A DNA stretch of 64,000 nucleotides, from positions 226,501 through 290,500 of the forward strand of contig NZ_CP137636.1 of the NCBI RefSeq assembly GCF_036670015.1. The letters run 5' to 3'. Made by a program: the position numbers and the translations under genes. Below are positions 17,632-26,242 of the stretch, one piece after another. The notes under the pieces are model-generated. The model made no database searches and had not been told where the DNA came from. It was given only the letters and a program-made list of their open reading frames with translations. The DNA is from Niallia sp. XMNu-256 (GTDB lineage: Bacteria; Bacillota; Bacilli; Bacillales; Cytobacillaceae). Position 1 is the first letter of the stretch. Every line of letters begins with the position of its first letter.

Positions 17632-17658
17632 TGCTATAACTCCTATCGAAATTATGGA

Positions 17659-17676
17659 TTACTATTTTTATAGTAA
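17659..17676. promoter_or_regulatory. Inverted repeat upstream of the MocR gene
   Basis: Seven-base arms TTACTAT and ATAGTAA flank TTTT, with further ATAGTA-like repeats just beyond. It lies 28-45 bases upstream of the MocR start, a good place for autoregulation. Binding is inferred. Confidence 0.5.
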
Positions 17677-17829
17677 TATAGTAGTAGGGATAAGTCCATA
17701 AGTATATTAAACAATGAAATGCTAATGGTGCCTATGACATCTAGTAGATCCCTTTAAACCCCAGTAAAAATCATAAATACTTGTTCCCTCCCATATATTC
17801 TTATGAATAGAAAAAGGGAGGGATCTGCT

Positions 17830-18255
17830 TTGCAATTTTATTACGGTGGACAAATGCCGTTAAGGATTTTAGATGAGGCTGAGTTTTGGAAGCATCAGGA
17901 GGAAGAACATACGGTTGTCATTAGAGAGTTGACCCCTGATCTAGAAACAGAGTATGTGAATGCATTACATGAGTGGGAACGAGCTTTAAGTGAAACACAT
18001 AAACAAGTGATTCGTTTTATTGAATCTGTTATTCGATCAGGCTACCAGCTCACAAATGCACTCTATCAACAGGTACTGCAATTGGTTACCTTTTGCTTAC
18101 AACAAAGCTTGGAGTTTATTAAGCTTTGTCAACTAATAAAAACAGAAAGTGTAGCCGTAAGCGCAAATCCAACGGCTAAAGTAGTTATCGACCATATTAT
18201 TCGTGAATCGGAGTATTTTGTCGGGATTGCTCAAGCGCTTTTATATAATCAATGA
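17830..18255 (+). CDS. DUF2935-like protein
   Basis: 141 residues from a TTG at 17830, chosen because GGGAGGGA lies 6 bases upstream; an ATG at 17803 is in frame but has no ribosome binding site. The sequence is helical, with FWKHQEEEHTVVIREL near the start and DHIIRESEYFVGIAQAL near the end. This His/Glu spacing resembles one half of DUF2935, a ferritin-like four-helix family that is usually about twice this length. Metal binding is possible but unproven. Confidence 0.65.
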   Translation: MQFYYGGQMPLRILDEAEFWKHQEEEHTVVIRELTPDLETEYVNALHEWERALSETHKQVIRFIESVIRSGYQLTNALYQQVLQLVTFCLQQSLEFIKLCQLIKTESVAVSANPTAKVVIDHIIRESEYFVGIAQALLYNQ

Positions 18256-18263
18256 GAGGATAG

Positions 18264-18356
18264 AGGCTGTCTCAGATGTGTTACATACTTTAACGATCTA
18301 TCTAGGGTCAAAGAAGACCCTGGAGAGATCGTACACAAGTGAGACAGCCTTGTTTT
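18264..18356. repeat. Inverted-repeat element with AGGCTGTCTCA ends, copy 1
   Basis: Outer arms AGGCTGTCTCA (18264-18274) and TGAGACAGCCT (18340-18350) enclose nested stems (CGATCT/AGATCG and AGGGTC/GACCCT). The same 11-bp ends occur at 50539-50582. It lies between convergent genes and probably also terminates transcription. Confidence 0.7.
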
Positions 18357-18748
18357 CATTGTTTATTATAATAACGCAAATAATCAAAGTTGGAGGTTGG
18401 AACCGATTTAATAATCTCTCCATCTAGACCTCGATACACTTCGTATTCACGATATTCCTCAATGATATAATCCCCATCAACTGTTTTTTCCTCTAAAAGC
18501 ATTTCTAACGTATAATCTGCAAAGGCTTTTTCGACTTCCTCTAGATTTTCAGCGCCTTCATTCTCTTTGGAATCAGAAGATACCGTTTCCGATACTTCTT
18601 CCAACGCTTCTACTTTTGCTAGAATAACTTCATTCGGAATACTTGTTACTTCAACGTACTCCTTATTTAGTAGTGAATAAGGCGAATCTAAATAAATCAT
18701 CATCATAATTACAATAATAAAACCAAAGAGGGGAAGTATTTTTCTCAC
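18356..18748 (-). CDS. Hypothetical membrane-anchored protein
   Basis: 130 residues, AGGAG upstream of the ATG. A single N-terminal hydrophobic helix (residues about 4-20) is followed by an acidic outer segment, with a Ser/Glu-rich stretch near residues 50-75 and a Tyr-rich end. Reads as an extracytoplasmic protein held by an uncleaved signal anchor. I do not recognise a family. Confidence 0.6.
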   Translation of the reverse strand: MRKILPLFGFIIVIMMMIYLDSPYSLLNKEYVEVTSIPNEVILAKVEALEEVSETVSSDSKENEGAENLEEVEKAFADYTLEMLLEEKTVDGDYIIEEYREYEVYRGLDGEIIKSVPTSNFDYLRYYNKQ

Positions 18749-18869
18749 GGTCTCCTACTCCTTTAAAATCATCCTTACACTCCATATATATCTATGCATG
18801 TCCAAATAGCGATAGAACTGAGCCTTAAGCATTTTGTTCACAAAAAGGATGCAATTTATTGTGAACAAT

Positions 18870-18885
18870 AGTGATTAATATCACA
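18870..18885. promoter_or_regulatory. Fnr-type box
   Basis: AGTGATTAATATCACA follows the Fnr/Crp pattern TGTGA-N6-TCACA with one mismatch. It lies 100-115 bases upstream of the DUF1858 start. Low-oxygen induction would suit a hemerythrin-type product. Confidence 0.65.
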
Positions 18886-18918
18886 TTGTTAATTTCATAA
18901 AACACTATACTTCAAGTA

Positions 18919-18933
18919 TGATAATCATTCTCA
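18919..18933. promoter_or_regulatory. Fur-type box
   Basis: TGATAATCATTCTCA matches the 7-1-7 Fur consensus TGATAATNATTATCA at 14 of 15 counted positions, with position 8 free. It lies 52-66 bases before the DUF1858 start. PerR prefers TTATAAT arms, so Fur is more likely. Confidence 0.6.
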
Positions 18934-18984
18934 ACTTAGGAATGAATCAGACAACCTAAGTCTCATTATAAGAGGTGGGTTTAA

Positions 18985-19212
18985 ATGAAAAAGATGGTTG
19001 ATATGACAAAAAGTGTTTATGAATTATGTACAGAAGACCCTTTTATTATAGAAATTATGAAAGAACTAGGTTTTGAAAGAATTACCAGACAAGGAATGCT
19101 ACAAACTGCAGGACGGGTAATGACGATCCCAAAAGGGGCCCGCATGCAAAACATGGAACTCTCTACGATCATTGAAAACTTTGAGAAGAATGGATATACG
19201 GTCAAACATTAA
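18985..19212 (+). CDS. DUF1858-domain protein
   Basis: 75 residues, AGAGGTGG upstream of the ATG. The whole protein is a DUF1858 domain: KSVYELCTEDPFIIEIMKEL, then a central GR stretch. Such domains accompany hybrid-cluster, hemerythrin or DUF438 proteins and often carry a Cys; here C12 is the only one. The DUF438 gene follows after 24 bases, so the pair forms an operon under the Fnr-like and Fur-like boxes. Confidence 0.85.
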   Translation: MKKMVDMTKSVYELCTEDPFIIEIMKELGFERITRQGMLQTAGRVMTIPKGARMQNMELSTIIENFEKNGYTVKH

Positions 19213-19236
19213 TCGACCTTTAAGGGGGAGAAATAC

Positions 19237-20487
19237 ATGAGCGAACTAATTAATAATCGTGAAAGCTTTACAGAAACGAAAAATGAACGTCAACAAATGT
19301 TAAAGGAAATCATTAAAGAACTTCACGCAGGAAAAGATGTTGATGAGGTAAAGGCGAAATTTGAGGAAGCGGTTGGGGATGTAACAGTTGCGGAAATCTC
19401 ACAAATGGAACATGACTTAATGGTCGAAGAGGGGATTCCAGTTGAAGAGGTGCAACGTTTATGTTCCGTTCATGCAGCGATATTTAAGGGGTCGATTGAA
19501 GAAATTCATCGTTCAGAAAGGCCAGAAGATGAACCAGGACACCCTATTCATACATGGAAAGTAGAAAATAAAGAATTCGACATGCTCGTTAACTTCAAGC
19601 TTCAACTTCATAAAGAACGTTTTGAAAAAGATGATTCTGATGAAAATCGTTTTAAGCTATTAGAAGATTTAAATCTGTTAATGGATTTAGATAAACATTA
19701 TTCAAGAAAAGAAAACCTTCTCTTCCCATTCCTTGAGAAGTATGGAATTGATGGTCCCACTAAAGTAATGTGGGGCGTTGATGATGCGATTCGCCTCGCC
19801 ATTAAAGAGACAAAAAATAATTTAATAGAATATCATGGAAATAAAGAAGAGATAATTGCTGATTTAGAACTAGTCATTAAAGAAGTAACGGAAATGATTT
19901 TTAAAGAGGAAAATATTTTATTTCCAATGGCTCTTGAGACATTAACTGAAGATGAATGGATAAAAATTGCTGCAGAAAGTGAAGAAATTGGTTTTTGCTT
20001 AACTGCCCCATCTGGAGTATGGAAGCCGGAACGCCATCCATTAGCAATTGAAGAGACAAAGGAAGAGGTCAAACCAGAAGATGGATTTATTCGATTTGAT
20101 ACAGGGATTCTATCAATTAAACAATTAGAATGCATCATGAATCACTTACCAGTTGACCTTACTTTTATTGATAAGAATGATGTAGTACGTTACTTCTCAC
20201 ATGGACCTGATCGAATCTTTGCGAGAACGAAAGCAGTGATTGGACGCACGGTTCAAAACTGTCATCCCCCTCAAAGTGTTCATGTAGTTGAAAAGTTATT
20301 AAAAGATTTTAAAGCAGGGGTAAAAGATACTGAAGATTTCTGGATCCCTGTAAAAGGTATGTTTGTCTATATTCGTTATTTTGCTGTTCGAGATGAAGAA
20401 GGAAATTATTTAGGCACACTTGAATTTACACAAAATGTCAAGGGCATTCGTGAATTAGAAGGGCAAAAACGAATTTTATCAGAATAA
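19237..20487 (+). CDS. DUF438 protein with hemerythrin-like and PAS domains
   Basis: 416 residues, AAGGGGGAG upstream. Order: DUF438 (about 12-85), HHE/hemerythrin-like domain (about 85-235) with HAAIFKGSIEEIH, DKHYSRKENLLFPFLEKYG and KEENILFPMAL supplying His/Glu diiron ligands, then a PAS-like domain (about 290-410, LTFIDKNDVVRYFSHGPDRIF). The architecture suits a diiron redox or nitric-oxide/oxygen sensor-repair protein of the anaerobic response. The pairing with DUF1858 is common in Firmicutes. Function in detail is unknown. Confidence 0.88.
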   Translation: MSELINNRESFTETKNERQQMLKEIIKELHAGKDVDEVKAKFEEAVGDVTVAEISQMEHDLMVEEGIPVEEVQRLCSVHAAIFKGSIEEIHRSERPEDEPGHPIHTWKVENKEFDMLVNFKLQLHKERFEKDDSDENRFKLLEDLNLLMDLDKHYSRKENLLFPFLEKYGIDGPTKVMWGVDDAIRLAIKETKNNLIEYHGNKEEIIADLELVIKEVTEMIFKEENILFPMALETLTEDEWIKIAAESEEIGFCLTAPSGVWKPERHPLAIEETKEEVKPEDGFIRFDTGILSIKQLECIMNHLPVDLTFIDKNDVVRYFSHGPDRIFARTKAVIGRTVQNCHPPQSVHVVEKLLKDFKAGVKDTEDFWIPVKGMFVYIRYFAVRDEEGNYLGTLEFTQNVKGIRELEGQKRILSE

Positions 20488-20490
20488 TAG

Positions 20491-20523
20491 ACAAAAACCC
20501 CCTAATTTCCAGGGGTTTTTTGT
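20491..20523 (+). terminator. Terminator after the DUF438 gene
   Basis: Stem AAAACCCC with GGGGTTTT, then more T residues. Confidence 0.85.
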
Positions 20524-20860
20524 TACATAATATTGCATGATATCTTGAAATCAAACTGTCCTAGCTAAGAAATTTTTCTGTTTTATAAAAAGTTTGTTTA
20601 AAATGGTTAGTCCGCTAAATAACTTTGTAATGGTAGGAATAAAGCCGATATATTTGATTTTATTTTGGATATCTTGCTTTTCTATTTAAAAAACTTTTAA
20701 TAGAAAAATAAACTTAATGCATTTAATAAAAAACTGTTGTACTAATTTTTAGATGTTGTTACAATAAAAATAATATTTGATGAATATTCTAAATTTTAGC
20801 TGTTTATTACAAATTTCTCACTTTATCGACAAATATACTGTTTAGAACGGAGGAATTACT
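20524..20860. other. AT-rich intergenic stretch before the oxidoreductase operon
   Basis: About 337 bases of very AT-rich sequence with no open frame, hairpin or riboswitch that I can support. It must hold the promoter of the following operon, but no strong -35/-10 pair stands out. Confidence 0.4.
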
Positions 20861-21865
20861 TTGACAAGGTTACCCAAAGTAAATGAATTAGGATTTTTTG
20901 AAATTCGCCTCGAATCAATCGGAGGCTTAGGTGCAAACTTAGCTGGAAAATTACTTTCAGAAGCTGGTGTTGTTGGAAACGGATTTAATGGTCTTAGTTT
21001 TTCATCTTATGGTTCTGAGAAAAAGGGATCGCCAGTAAAAGGTCATATTCGTTTTTGTGAACCTTATACAAATATTCGGGATACTACACCTGTTGAGCGT
21101 CCGCATGTAGTGGCAATTTTCCATGATGAGCTTTATAAAACATTAGATTGTACAAGCGGTACTTATCCAGATAGTACGATTCTAGTAAACTCTAAGAAAT
21201 CACCTCAAGAGCTGAAGGAATTAATGGGAGTAGATGGCGGAGTTATGGCCGTCGTAGACGCTACAAAAATTGCATTAGAAGAAAAAACAAAGGTTAATAC
21301 GGCAATGTTAGGGGCACTCTACCGTATTCTAGATTTCCTAGATGCAGATTCCATGAGAGACACCATTCGCCGTACATTTGAAAAGAAATATCCTCATCTA
21401 GTAGAATCTAACATTCGTACATTTGATAGAGGGTATAACGAGGTTGAGTTTAAAACAATTGAGTCAAGTCCAGATGCAGCATCAAAACCATTTGTTCGTG
21501 AAGAACCGGTTCTTGGTTATGAAACACAGCCAATGGGTGGACTTGTTATCGATCCAGGTAATAGTATTTTCAAAGATTTAAGTATTTCCCGTGCAGGGAT
21601 GCTGCCGCATTACCATGCAGACAGCTGCATTCATTGCGCTGCTTGTGATACAGCGTGTCCTGACTTTTGTTTTGTGTGGGAAGAAGGAGCCGATAAAAGG
21701 GGCCGTCCACAAATGTTCCTTCAAGGAATTGATTATCAATATTGCAAAGGCTGCTTAAAATGTGTACATGCCTGCCCAACAGATGCATTATCAAGTGAAG
21801 TTGAAACAAACGATGGTTATGCAGAAGCAAACCGAGTGCCACATCTATTTGAACTTGTAAAATAA
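20861..21865 (+). CDS. 2-oxoacid:ferredoxin oxidoreductase, fused gamma-delta subunits
   Basis: 334 residues from a TTG with GGAGG upstream. Residues about 10-195 form the gamma-type catalytic domain (LESIGGLGANLAGKLL). Residues about 250-320 form a delta-type ferredoxin domain with two 4Fe-4S motifs, CIHCAACDTACP and CKGCLKCVHACP. With the next gene it makes a complete pyruvate/2-oxoacid synthase that oxidises a 2-oxoacid to acyl-CoA and reduces ferredoxin or flavodoxin. The 24 bases to the next start show one transcript. Confidence 0.92.
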   Translation: MTRLPKVNELGFFEIRLESIGGLGANLAGKLLSEAGVVGNGFNGLSFSSYGSEKKGSPVKGHIRFCEPYTNIRDTTPVERPHVVAIFHDELYKTLDCTSGTYPDSTILVNSKKSPQELKELMGVDGGVMAVVDATKIALEEKTKVNTAMLGALYRILDFLDADSMRDTIRRTFEKKYPHLVESNIRTFDRGYNEVEFKTIESSPDAASKPFVREEPVLGYETQPMGGLVIDPGNSIFKDLSISRAGMLPHYHADSCIHCAACDTACPDFCFVWEEGADKRGRPQMFLQGIDYQYCKGCLKCVHACPTDALSSEVETNDGYAEANRVPHLFELVK

Positions 21866-21889
21866 TCTATAGTGAAAGGTGAATACGTC

Positions 21890-24208
21890 ATGTCAAAAGA
21901 GATCATTATTGATAAAGAAAAAGCAGGGCTATCAGAAGGCTCAGTTGAACAAGCAATCGTATTTGAATCAGGAAATGAAATGGCGGCCTATGCGGCCCAC
22001 CAAATTAATTATCATATTATGGGGTACTACCCAATATCCCCTTCAACAGAAGTAGCTCAATTCCTTGATGGAATGAAAGCAAGAGGACAGCACGATATTA
22101 AATTAATTGCTGCTGATGGTGAGCATGGTTCTGCAGGGATTTGTTATGGCGCAGCTACTGGTGGCGGCCGTGTATTCAACGCAACTAGTGCAAATGGTTT
22201 CTTATATATGATCGAGCAATTGCCGGTTCAATCAGGAACTCGTATGCCAATGGTTCTGAACTTGGTTAACCGCTCTGTATCAGGTCCGTTAAATATCCAT
22301 GGGGATCACTCCGACCTTTACTTTGCTTTAAATATTGGCTGGCCAATCTTAATGGCTCGTGACCCGCAAGTTGTATACGATATGAATATCATGGCCATTA
22401 AACTAGCAGAAGATCCTGAAGTTCGCTTACCGGTTATTGTTTCTTATGATGGTTACTTCACTTCTCACCAAAAGAGACGTGTACAAGTGGTTAAAGACAA
22501 TGATGAAATTCGGAAATTTATTGGCCCAGTTCCAACGAACTATCCGCATGCATTAGATCGTGATAACCCAGTATCAATCGGTGCATATATGAATGAGCCT
22601 GATACGATTAATAACCGTTATCAACAATCTCAAGCCATGTATAATGCAGAGAAAGTATTTGAAAGAATTTCAAAAGAATATGCTGAATTAACAGGTCGTG
22701 AATATCCAATTCTAGATCTATATAAAATGGAGGATGCTGAAGTAGCTGTATTTATGTTAAACTCCGCTACTGAAGTATGTAAGGACGTTGTCGATCAATT
22801 ACGTGCAAAAGGGATTAAAGCAGGGGTTATTTCTCCAAATATCCTTCGCCCATTCCCTCAAAAGCAAATTGCAGAAGCATTGAAAAATGTAAAAGCCATT
22901 ACAGTGGGTGACCGTGGAGATTCATACGGTGCACACGGTGGAAATATGGCACTTGAAGTAAAAGCAGCACTACACACATATGGAAATACGGATATTAAAG
23001 TAATCAACCGTGTTTATGGTTTAGGTGGTAAAGACTTTTATGCAGATGATGCAGAACAGTTCTTCCAATTAGCGATTGATGCAGTAGAGGCTGAAAAAGT
23101 AGAAGTTCCATTTGATTATTTTGGACATACTCCTGGTAATCCTGAATTTGCACCAAAACGTCGTGTAGAACCGTTGAAAAAAGAAGATGTTCGTACAGGT
23201 CTTATCACTGTAACACCTGATGAAGAAACCGGCGAATTAAAAGTTAAGATTCCACCACTACGTGCATTAACGAAGAAACCAAAACGTATTTCTTCCGGTC
23301 ATGGAGCATGTCCTGGTTGTGGAATTTTCTCCGGACTCGAATTATTCTTTAAAGGAATCGAAGGAGACATTGTTGCTCTATTCCATACTGGCTGTGGGAT
23401 GATTGTTACAACTGGATATCCTTACAGTTCACATAAAGCAACTTATATTCATAACTTATTCCAAAACGGTGCCGCTACTCTATCTGGACTTGTTGAAATG
23501 TTCCATGAAAGAAAACGCCGTGGTGAATTTGAAGAATTAGGCCTAAGCGATGACTTTACATTCGTTATGGTTACTGGTGACGGTGGTATGGATATTGGTA
23601 TGGGACCTGCAATTGGTACAGCTTTACGTAACCACAAAATGATTATCCTTGAATATGATAATGAAGGTTACATGAATACAGGAAGCCAATTATCTTATTC
23701 AACTCCACTTGGCCATATGACAAGTACATCTGGGGTTGGACCGGAACAACAAGGTAAAACGTTCCACCATAAGGACACCGCTCAAATTATGGCTGCAACA
23801 CATATTCCTTATGTGTTCACTGGCTCAGAAGCATTTGACCGTGACCTATTGAAAAAGGCTGCTAAAGCACAATGGTATGCAAACAATGTAGGATTGGTTT
23901 ATGGTAAAATCCTAATTGCTTGTCCGTTGAACTGGAAGTCTAATGAAACATTAGGTCAAGAAATTGTAGGTGCTGCTGTTAACTGTAATTTCTTCCCGCT
24001 ATATGAAGTGGAAAAAGGAATTACAACGATTACTCATGATCCAGAAGCTAAAAAGAAAAAGGTTGAAGTGCGTGATTGGCTGAAACATATGGGTAAAACA
24101 AAACATATGTTAACAGAAGAAAACAGCGAGCTATTAAAAGAGTTTGAAAACGAAGTAGAACGCCGTTGGAACCAATTAAAAGCAAAACACGAAAGTCCAT
24201 ATCTATAA
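21890..24208 (+). CDS. 2-oxoacid:ferredoxin oxidoreductase, fused alpha-beta subunits
   Basis: 772 residues from the ATG at 21890 (AAAGGTG 9 bases upstream). The alpha part (about 20-440) opens with the transketolase-pyrimidine region YYPISPSTEVAQFL. The beta part (about 455-770) contains the cluster and thiamine diphosphate region: GHGACPGCGIFSGLELF, HTGCGMIV and GDGGMDIGMGPA, the last being the metal-ThDP GDG motif. The alpha-beta and gamma-delta fusions reduce the usual four subunits to two proteins. Substrate is pyruvate or another 2-oxoacid; the sequence alone does not settle which. Confidence 0.92.
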   Translation: MSKEIIIDKEKAGLSEGSVEQAIVFESGNEMAAYAAHQINYHIMGYYPISPSTEVAQFLDGMKARGQHDIKLIAADGEHGSAGICYGAATGGGRVFNATSANGFLYMIEQLPVQSGTRMPMVLNLVNRSVSGPLNIHGDHSDLYFALNIGWPILMARDPQVVYDMNIMAIKLAEDPEVRLPVIVSYDGYFTSHQKRRVQVVKDNDEIRKFIGPVPTNYPHALDRDNPVSIGAYMNEPDTINNRYQQSQAMYNAEKVFERISKEYAELTGREYPILDLYKMEDAEVAVFMLNSATEVCKDVVDQLRAKGIKAGVISPNILRPFPQKQIAEALKNVKAITVGDRGDSYGAHGGNMALEVKAALHTYGNTDIKVINRVYGLGGKDFYADDAEQFFQLAIDAVEAEKVEVPFDYFGHTPGNPEFAPKRRVEPLKKEDVRTGLITVTPDEETGELKVKIPPLRALTKKPKRISSGHGACPGCGIFSGLELFFKGIEGDIVALFHTGCGMIVTTGYPYSSHKATYIHNLFQNGAATLSGLVEMFHERKRRGEFEELGLSDDFTFVMVTGDGGMDIGMGPAIGTALRNHKMIILEYDNEGYMNTGSQLSYSTPLGHMTSTSGVGPEQQGKTFHHKDTAQIMAATHIPYVFTGSEAFDRDLLKKAAKAQWYANNVGLVYGKILIACPLNWKSNETLGQEIVGAAVNCNFFPLYEVEKGITTITHDPEAKKKKVEVRDWLKHMGKTKHMLTEENSELLKEFENEVERRWNQLKAKHESPYL

Positions 24209-24219
24209 GATTAATACAA

Positions 24220-24252
24220 ATGGCCCCAGTTTTTGAAACTGGGGTTATTTTT
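24220..24252 (+). terminator. Terminator after the oxidoreductase operon
   Basis: Stem CCCCAGTTT (24224-24232) with AAACTGGGG (24236-24244), then TTATTTTT. Confidence 0.85.
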
Positions 24253-24344
24253 AGTGATAAAACTAGGTGCTTTCATAGGAAAGGGGACCATCACTCTTAC
24301 TATAAGAGGTAAGTTAAATGTAAGACTTTCGATCTTACATCAAA

Positions 24345-24444
24345 ATCGGAATAATTGCACTAGAATCGAGGTTAATTGCACCAAAATCGGAGTTAATTGC
24401 ACCAAAACTGCGGTTAATTGCACCAAACTCCACTCGAATTGCAC
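24345..24444. repeat. 21-bp tandem repeat array (AATTGCAC core), five units
   Basis: AATTGCAC occurs at 24353, 24374, 24395, 24416 and 24437, exactly 21 bases apart each time. The most conserved unit is AATTGCACCAAAATCGGAGTT. Read on the top strand in one frame the array gives a 7-residue repeat containing NCTK. No spacers or cas genes are present, so it is not a CRISPR. Single related copies lie at 49461 and inside cobQ at 62205. Confidence 0.85.
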
Positions 24445-24474
24445 CTATCCCCTTTCTTCTGGAAAAAGCCACAA

Positions 24475-24503
24475 TAAAAAGACGGTTCTGCAAGGGAGAA
24501 CCA
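24475..24503 (-). terminator. Terminator after uppP
   Basis: On the bottom strand, stem GGTTCT/AGAACC is followed by a T-rich tail. Confidence 0.55.
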
Positions 24504-24512
24504 CCTTAGATT

Positions 24513-25355
24513 TTACAAATATATAATAAAGATCAACAAAGCCACAATGATCCGATAAATCGCAAATGGGACGAGTTTAATTTTATTAATCAACTTCAAG
24601 AAGAAACGAATCGAAATTAAAGCAAAAATAAACGCGCTTATAAAACCAGCAATGAAAAACGGTAAAGCATCCATACTAAAATACTCTAGGTTTTTAACTA
24701 GTGAAATGAAGCTAGCACCGGCCATAATTGGCACAGCCATAATAAAAGTAAAATCAGAGGCGACACGGTGATTTAAGCCAGTTATCACCCCACCTGAAAT
24801 GGTTGCACCAGACCGCGAGAATCCGGGCCATAATGAGAAACATTGTATTAAGCCTACAATCATCGCATGCTTATATGTTAGCCCATCTAGGCTATGAACC
24901 GTAGGAGGGTGTTTTTTACTCTGAATATCAGCATAAATCATTAGAATAGCACCTAGAACCAATCCGATTGCTACGGTTTCCGTAGAAAACAGGTACTCAT
25001 CAATATAATCTTCAAATAGCACACCAAGAATACCAGCTGGAATGAGTCCTACAATCACATGAAGCAGTGTAAAGCGGCCTTCTCCAGGCTCTTGTTTACG
25101 CTCTTTATGGAAAACGCGATTTAAGCCAAGAATATCGATAAACCGATCTTTAAAAACAATGACAGAAGCCAAAATCGATCCAAGTTGAATCATTACCTTA
25201 AAGGTATTTGCCGGATACTTTCCTAGAAACTCTTCTGATTGCAACCATAAATCATCAACAATAATCATATGACCGGTAGAGGAAACAGGAGCAAATTCGG
25301 TTAATCCTTCAACGATCCCTAAGATAATGGCTTTTAATATTTCAATAAAATCCAT
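24513..25355 (-). CDS. uppP: Undecaprenyl-diphosphatase UppP (BacA family)
   Basis: 280 residues, GGAG upstream. It has the two BacA signatures EGLTEFAPVSSTGH (about residues 17-30) and PGFSRSGATISGG (about 170-183), which supply the catalytic Glu, Ser, His and Arg. About eight membrane helices. It dephosphorylates undecaprenyl diphosphate to the monophosphate, recycling the lipid carrier, and gives bacitracin tolerance. The DedA gene lies 26 bases upstream on the same strand. Confidence 0.95.
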   Translation of the reverse strand: MDFIEILKAIILGIVEGLTEFAPVSSTGHMIIVDDLWLQSEEFLGKYPANTFKVMIQLGSILASVIVFKDRFIDILGLNRVFHKERKQEPGEGRFTLLHVIVGLIPAGILGVLFEDYIDEYLFSTETVAIGLVLGAILMIYADIQSKKHPPTVHSLDGLTYKHAMIVGLIQCFSLWPGFSRSGATISGGVITGLNHRVASDFTFIMAVPIMAGASFISLVKNLEYFSMDALPFFIAGFISAFIFALISIRFFLKLINKIKLVPFAIYRIIVALLIFIIYL

Positions 25356-25381
25356 TGTATAAAGTTCTCCTCACTAAATTA

Positions 25382-25993
25382 TTAAGATTTCTTTCTTTTT
25401 TTGCTAAAAAAGTAGAATAGGAAAATAATGATCCCCATGCCAATAATCGCATAGGCAAAGTTAGAGTAAACATCCATGAAGCTTAAAATGGAAGCCCAGT
25501 TTTCCCCTAATGTAGCACCAACAGAAACGAGAATAATATTCCAAATTAACGTTCCAATCGTGGTGAAAATAAGGAATAATCCAAATTTCATGTTTGACAT
25601 CCCAGCCGGAATGGAAATCAAGCTGCGAATCAATGGGATCATCCGACAAAATAATACAGTCCAAATTCCGTATTTATCGAACCATGCATCAGCTTTATAA
25701 ATATCTTCTTTTGTTATCCGTAAAACATGACCGTATCGGTCGATAATTTTTTCCAAACGTTCCACATCAAGTAACAGCCCAATCCCATATAAAATGACAG
25801 CTCCAACAACCGATCCTGCTGTTGAAGCAATTACTACACCTGTTACAGTCATACTCGTATAGGTCGTCATAAAGCCACCAAAAGTAAGAACAACCTCTGA
25901 TGGAATCGGGGGGAAGACATTTTCCAAAGCAATCATGAGGAATACGCCTAAATAGCCATATTGCTCCATAAATTGTGTTATCCAGTTTTCCAT
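25382..25993 (-). CDS. DedA-family membrane protein, probable undecaprenyl-phosphate flippase
   Basis: 203 residues, GGAGG upstream. DedA/SNARE-associated motifs: ENVFPPIPSEVVLTFGG (about 24-40) and FCRMIPLIRSLISIPAGM (about 115-132), which carries the conserved Arg residues. A basic C terminus follows the last helix. Recent work showed some DedA proteins (UptA in B. subtilis) translocate undecaprenyl phosphate. Being directly upstream of uppP fits lipid-carrier recycling. The flippase assignment is inference from family and context. Confidence 0.9.
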   Translation of the reverse strand: MENWITQFMEQYGYLGVFLMIALENVFPPIPSEVVLTFGGFMTTYTSMTVTGVVIASTAGSVVGAVILYGIGLLLDVERLEKIIDRYGHVLRITKEDIYKADAWFDKYGIWTVLFCRMIPLIRSLISIPAGMSNMKFGLFLIFTTIGTLIWNIILVSVGATLGENWASILSFMDVYSNFAYAIIGMGIIIFLFYFFSKKRKKS

Positions 25994-26242
25994 TACGAAC
26001 CTCCATTACTATGTAAATACTTTAGCTATAATCTATTGCCAAAGATTAGGTTGTCCTAATCCATTATATGTTCAATAAAAAAGTCCATGCAGAAAGATTA
26101 CCATAAATTATGGATATTGCCCATTCCTTTTAGAATAATAGGCAGTTTGTCATCATAAAAAATGGAGCCCAATCTTATATAAACTGGACTCCAAATATAT
26201 GGAAGGAATGATGTTATTCAACAGGGTGGAAATCTTTGCTAT

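Noticed and set aside
24345-24444. Possible CRISPR array
   Set aside because: The period is only 21 bases with no distinct spacers, and no cas genes are in the window.
24233-24526. 97-codon open frame through the 21-bp array
   Set aside because: It is kept open only by the 21-bp period, lacks a ribosome binding site and overlaps a terminator; treated as repeat DNA.
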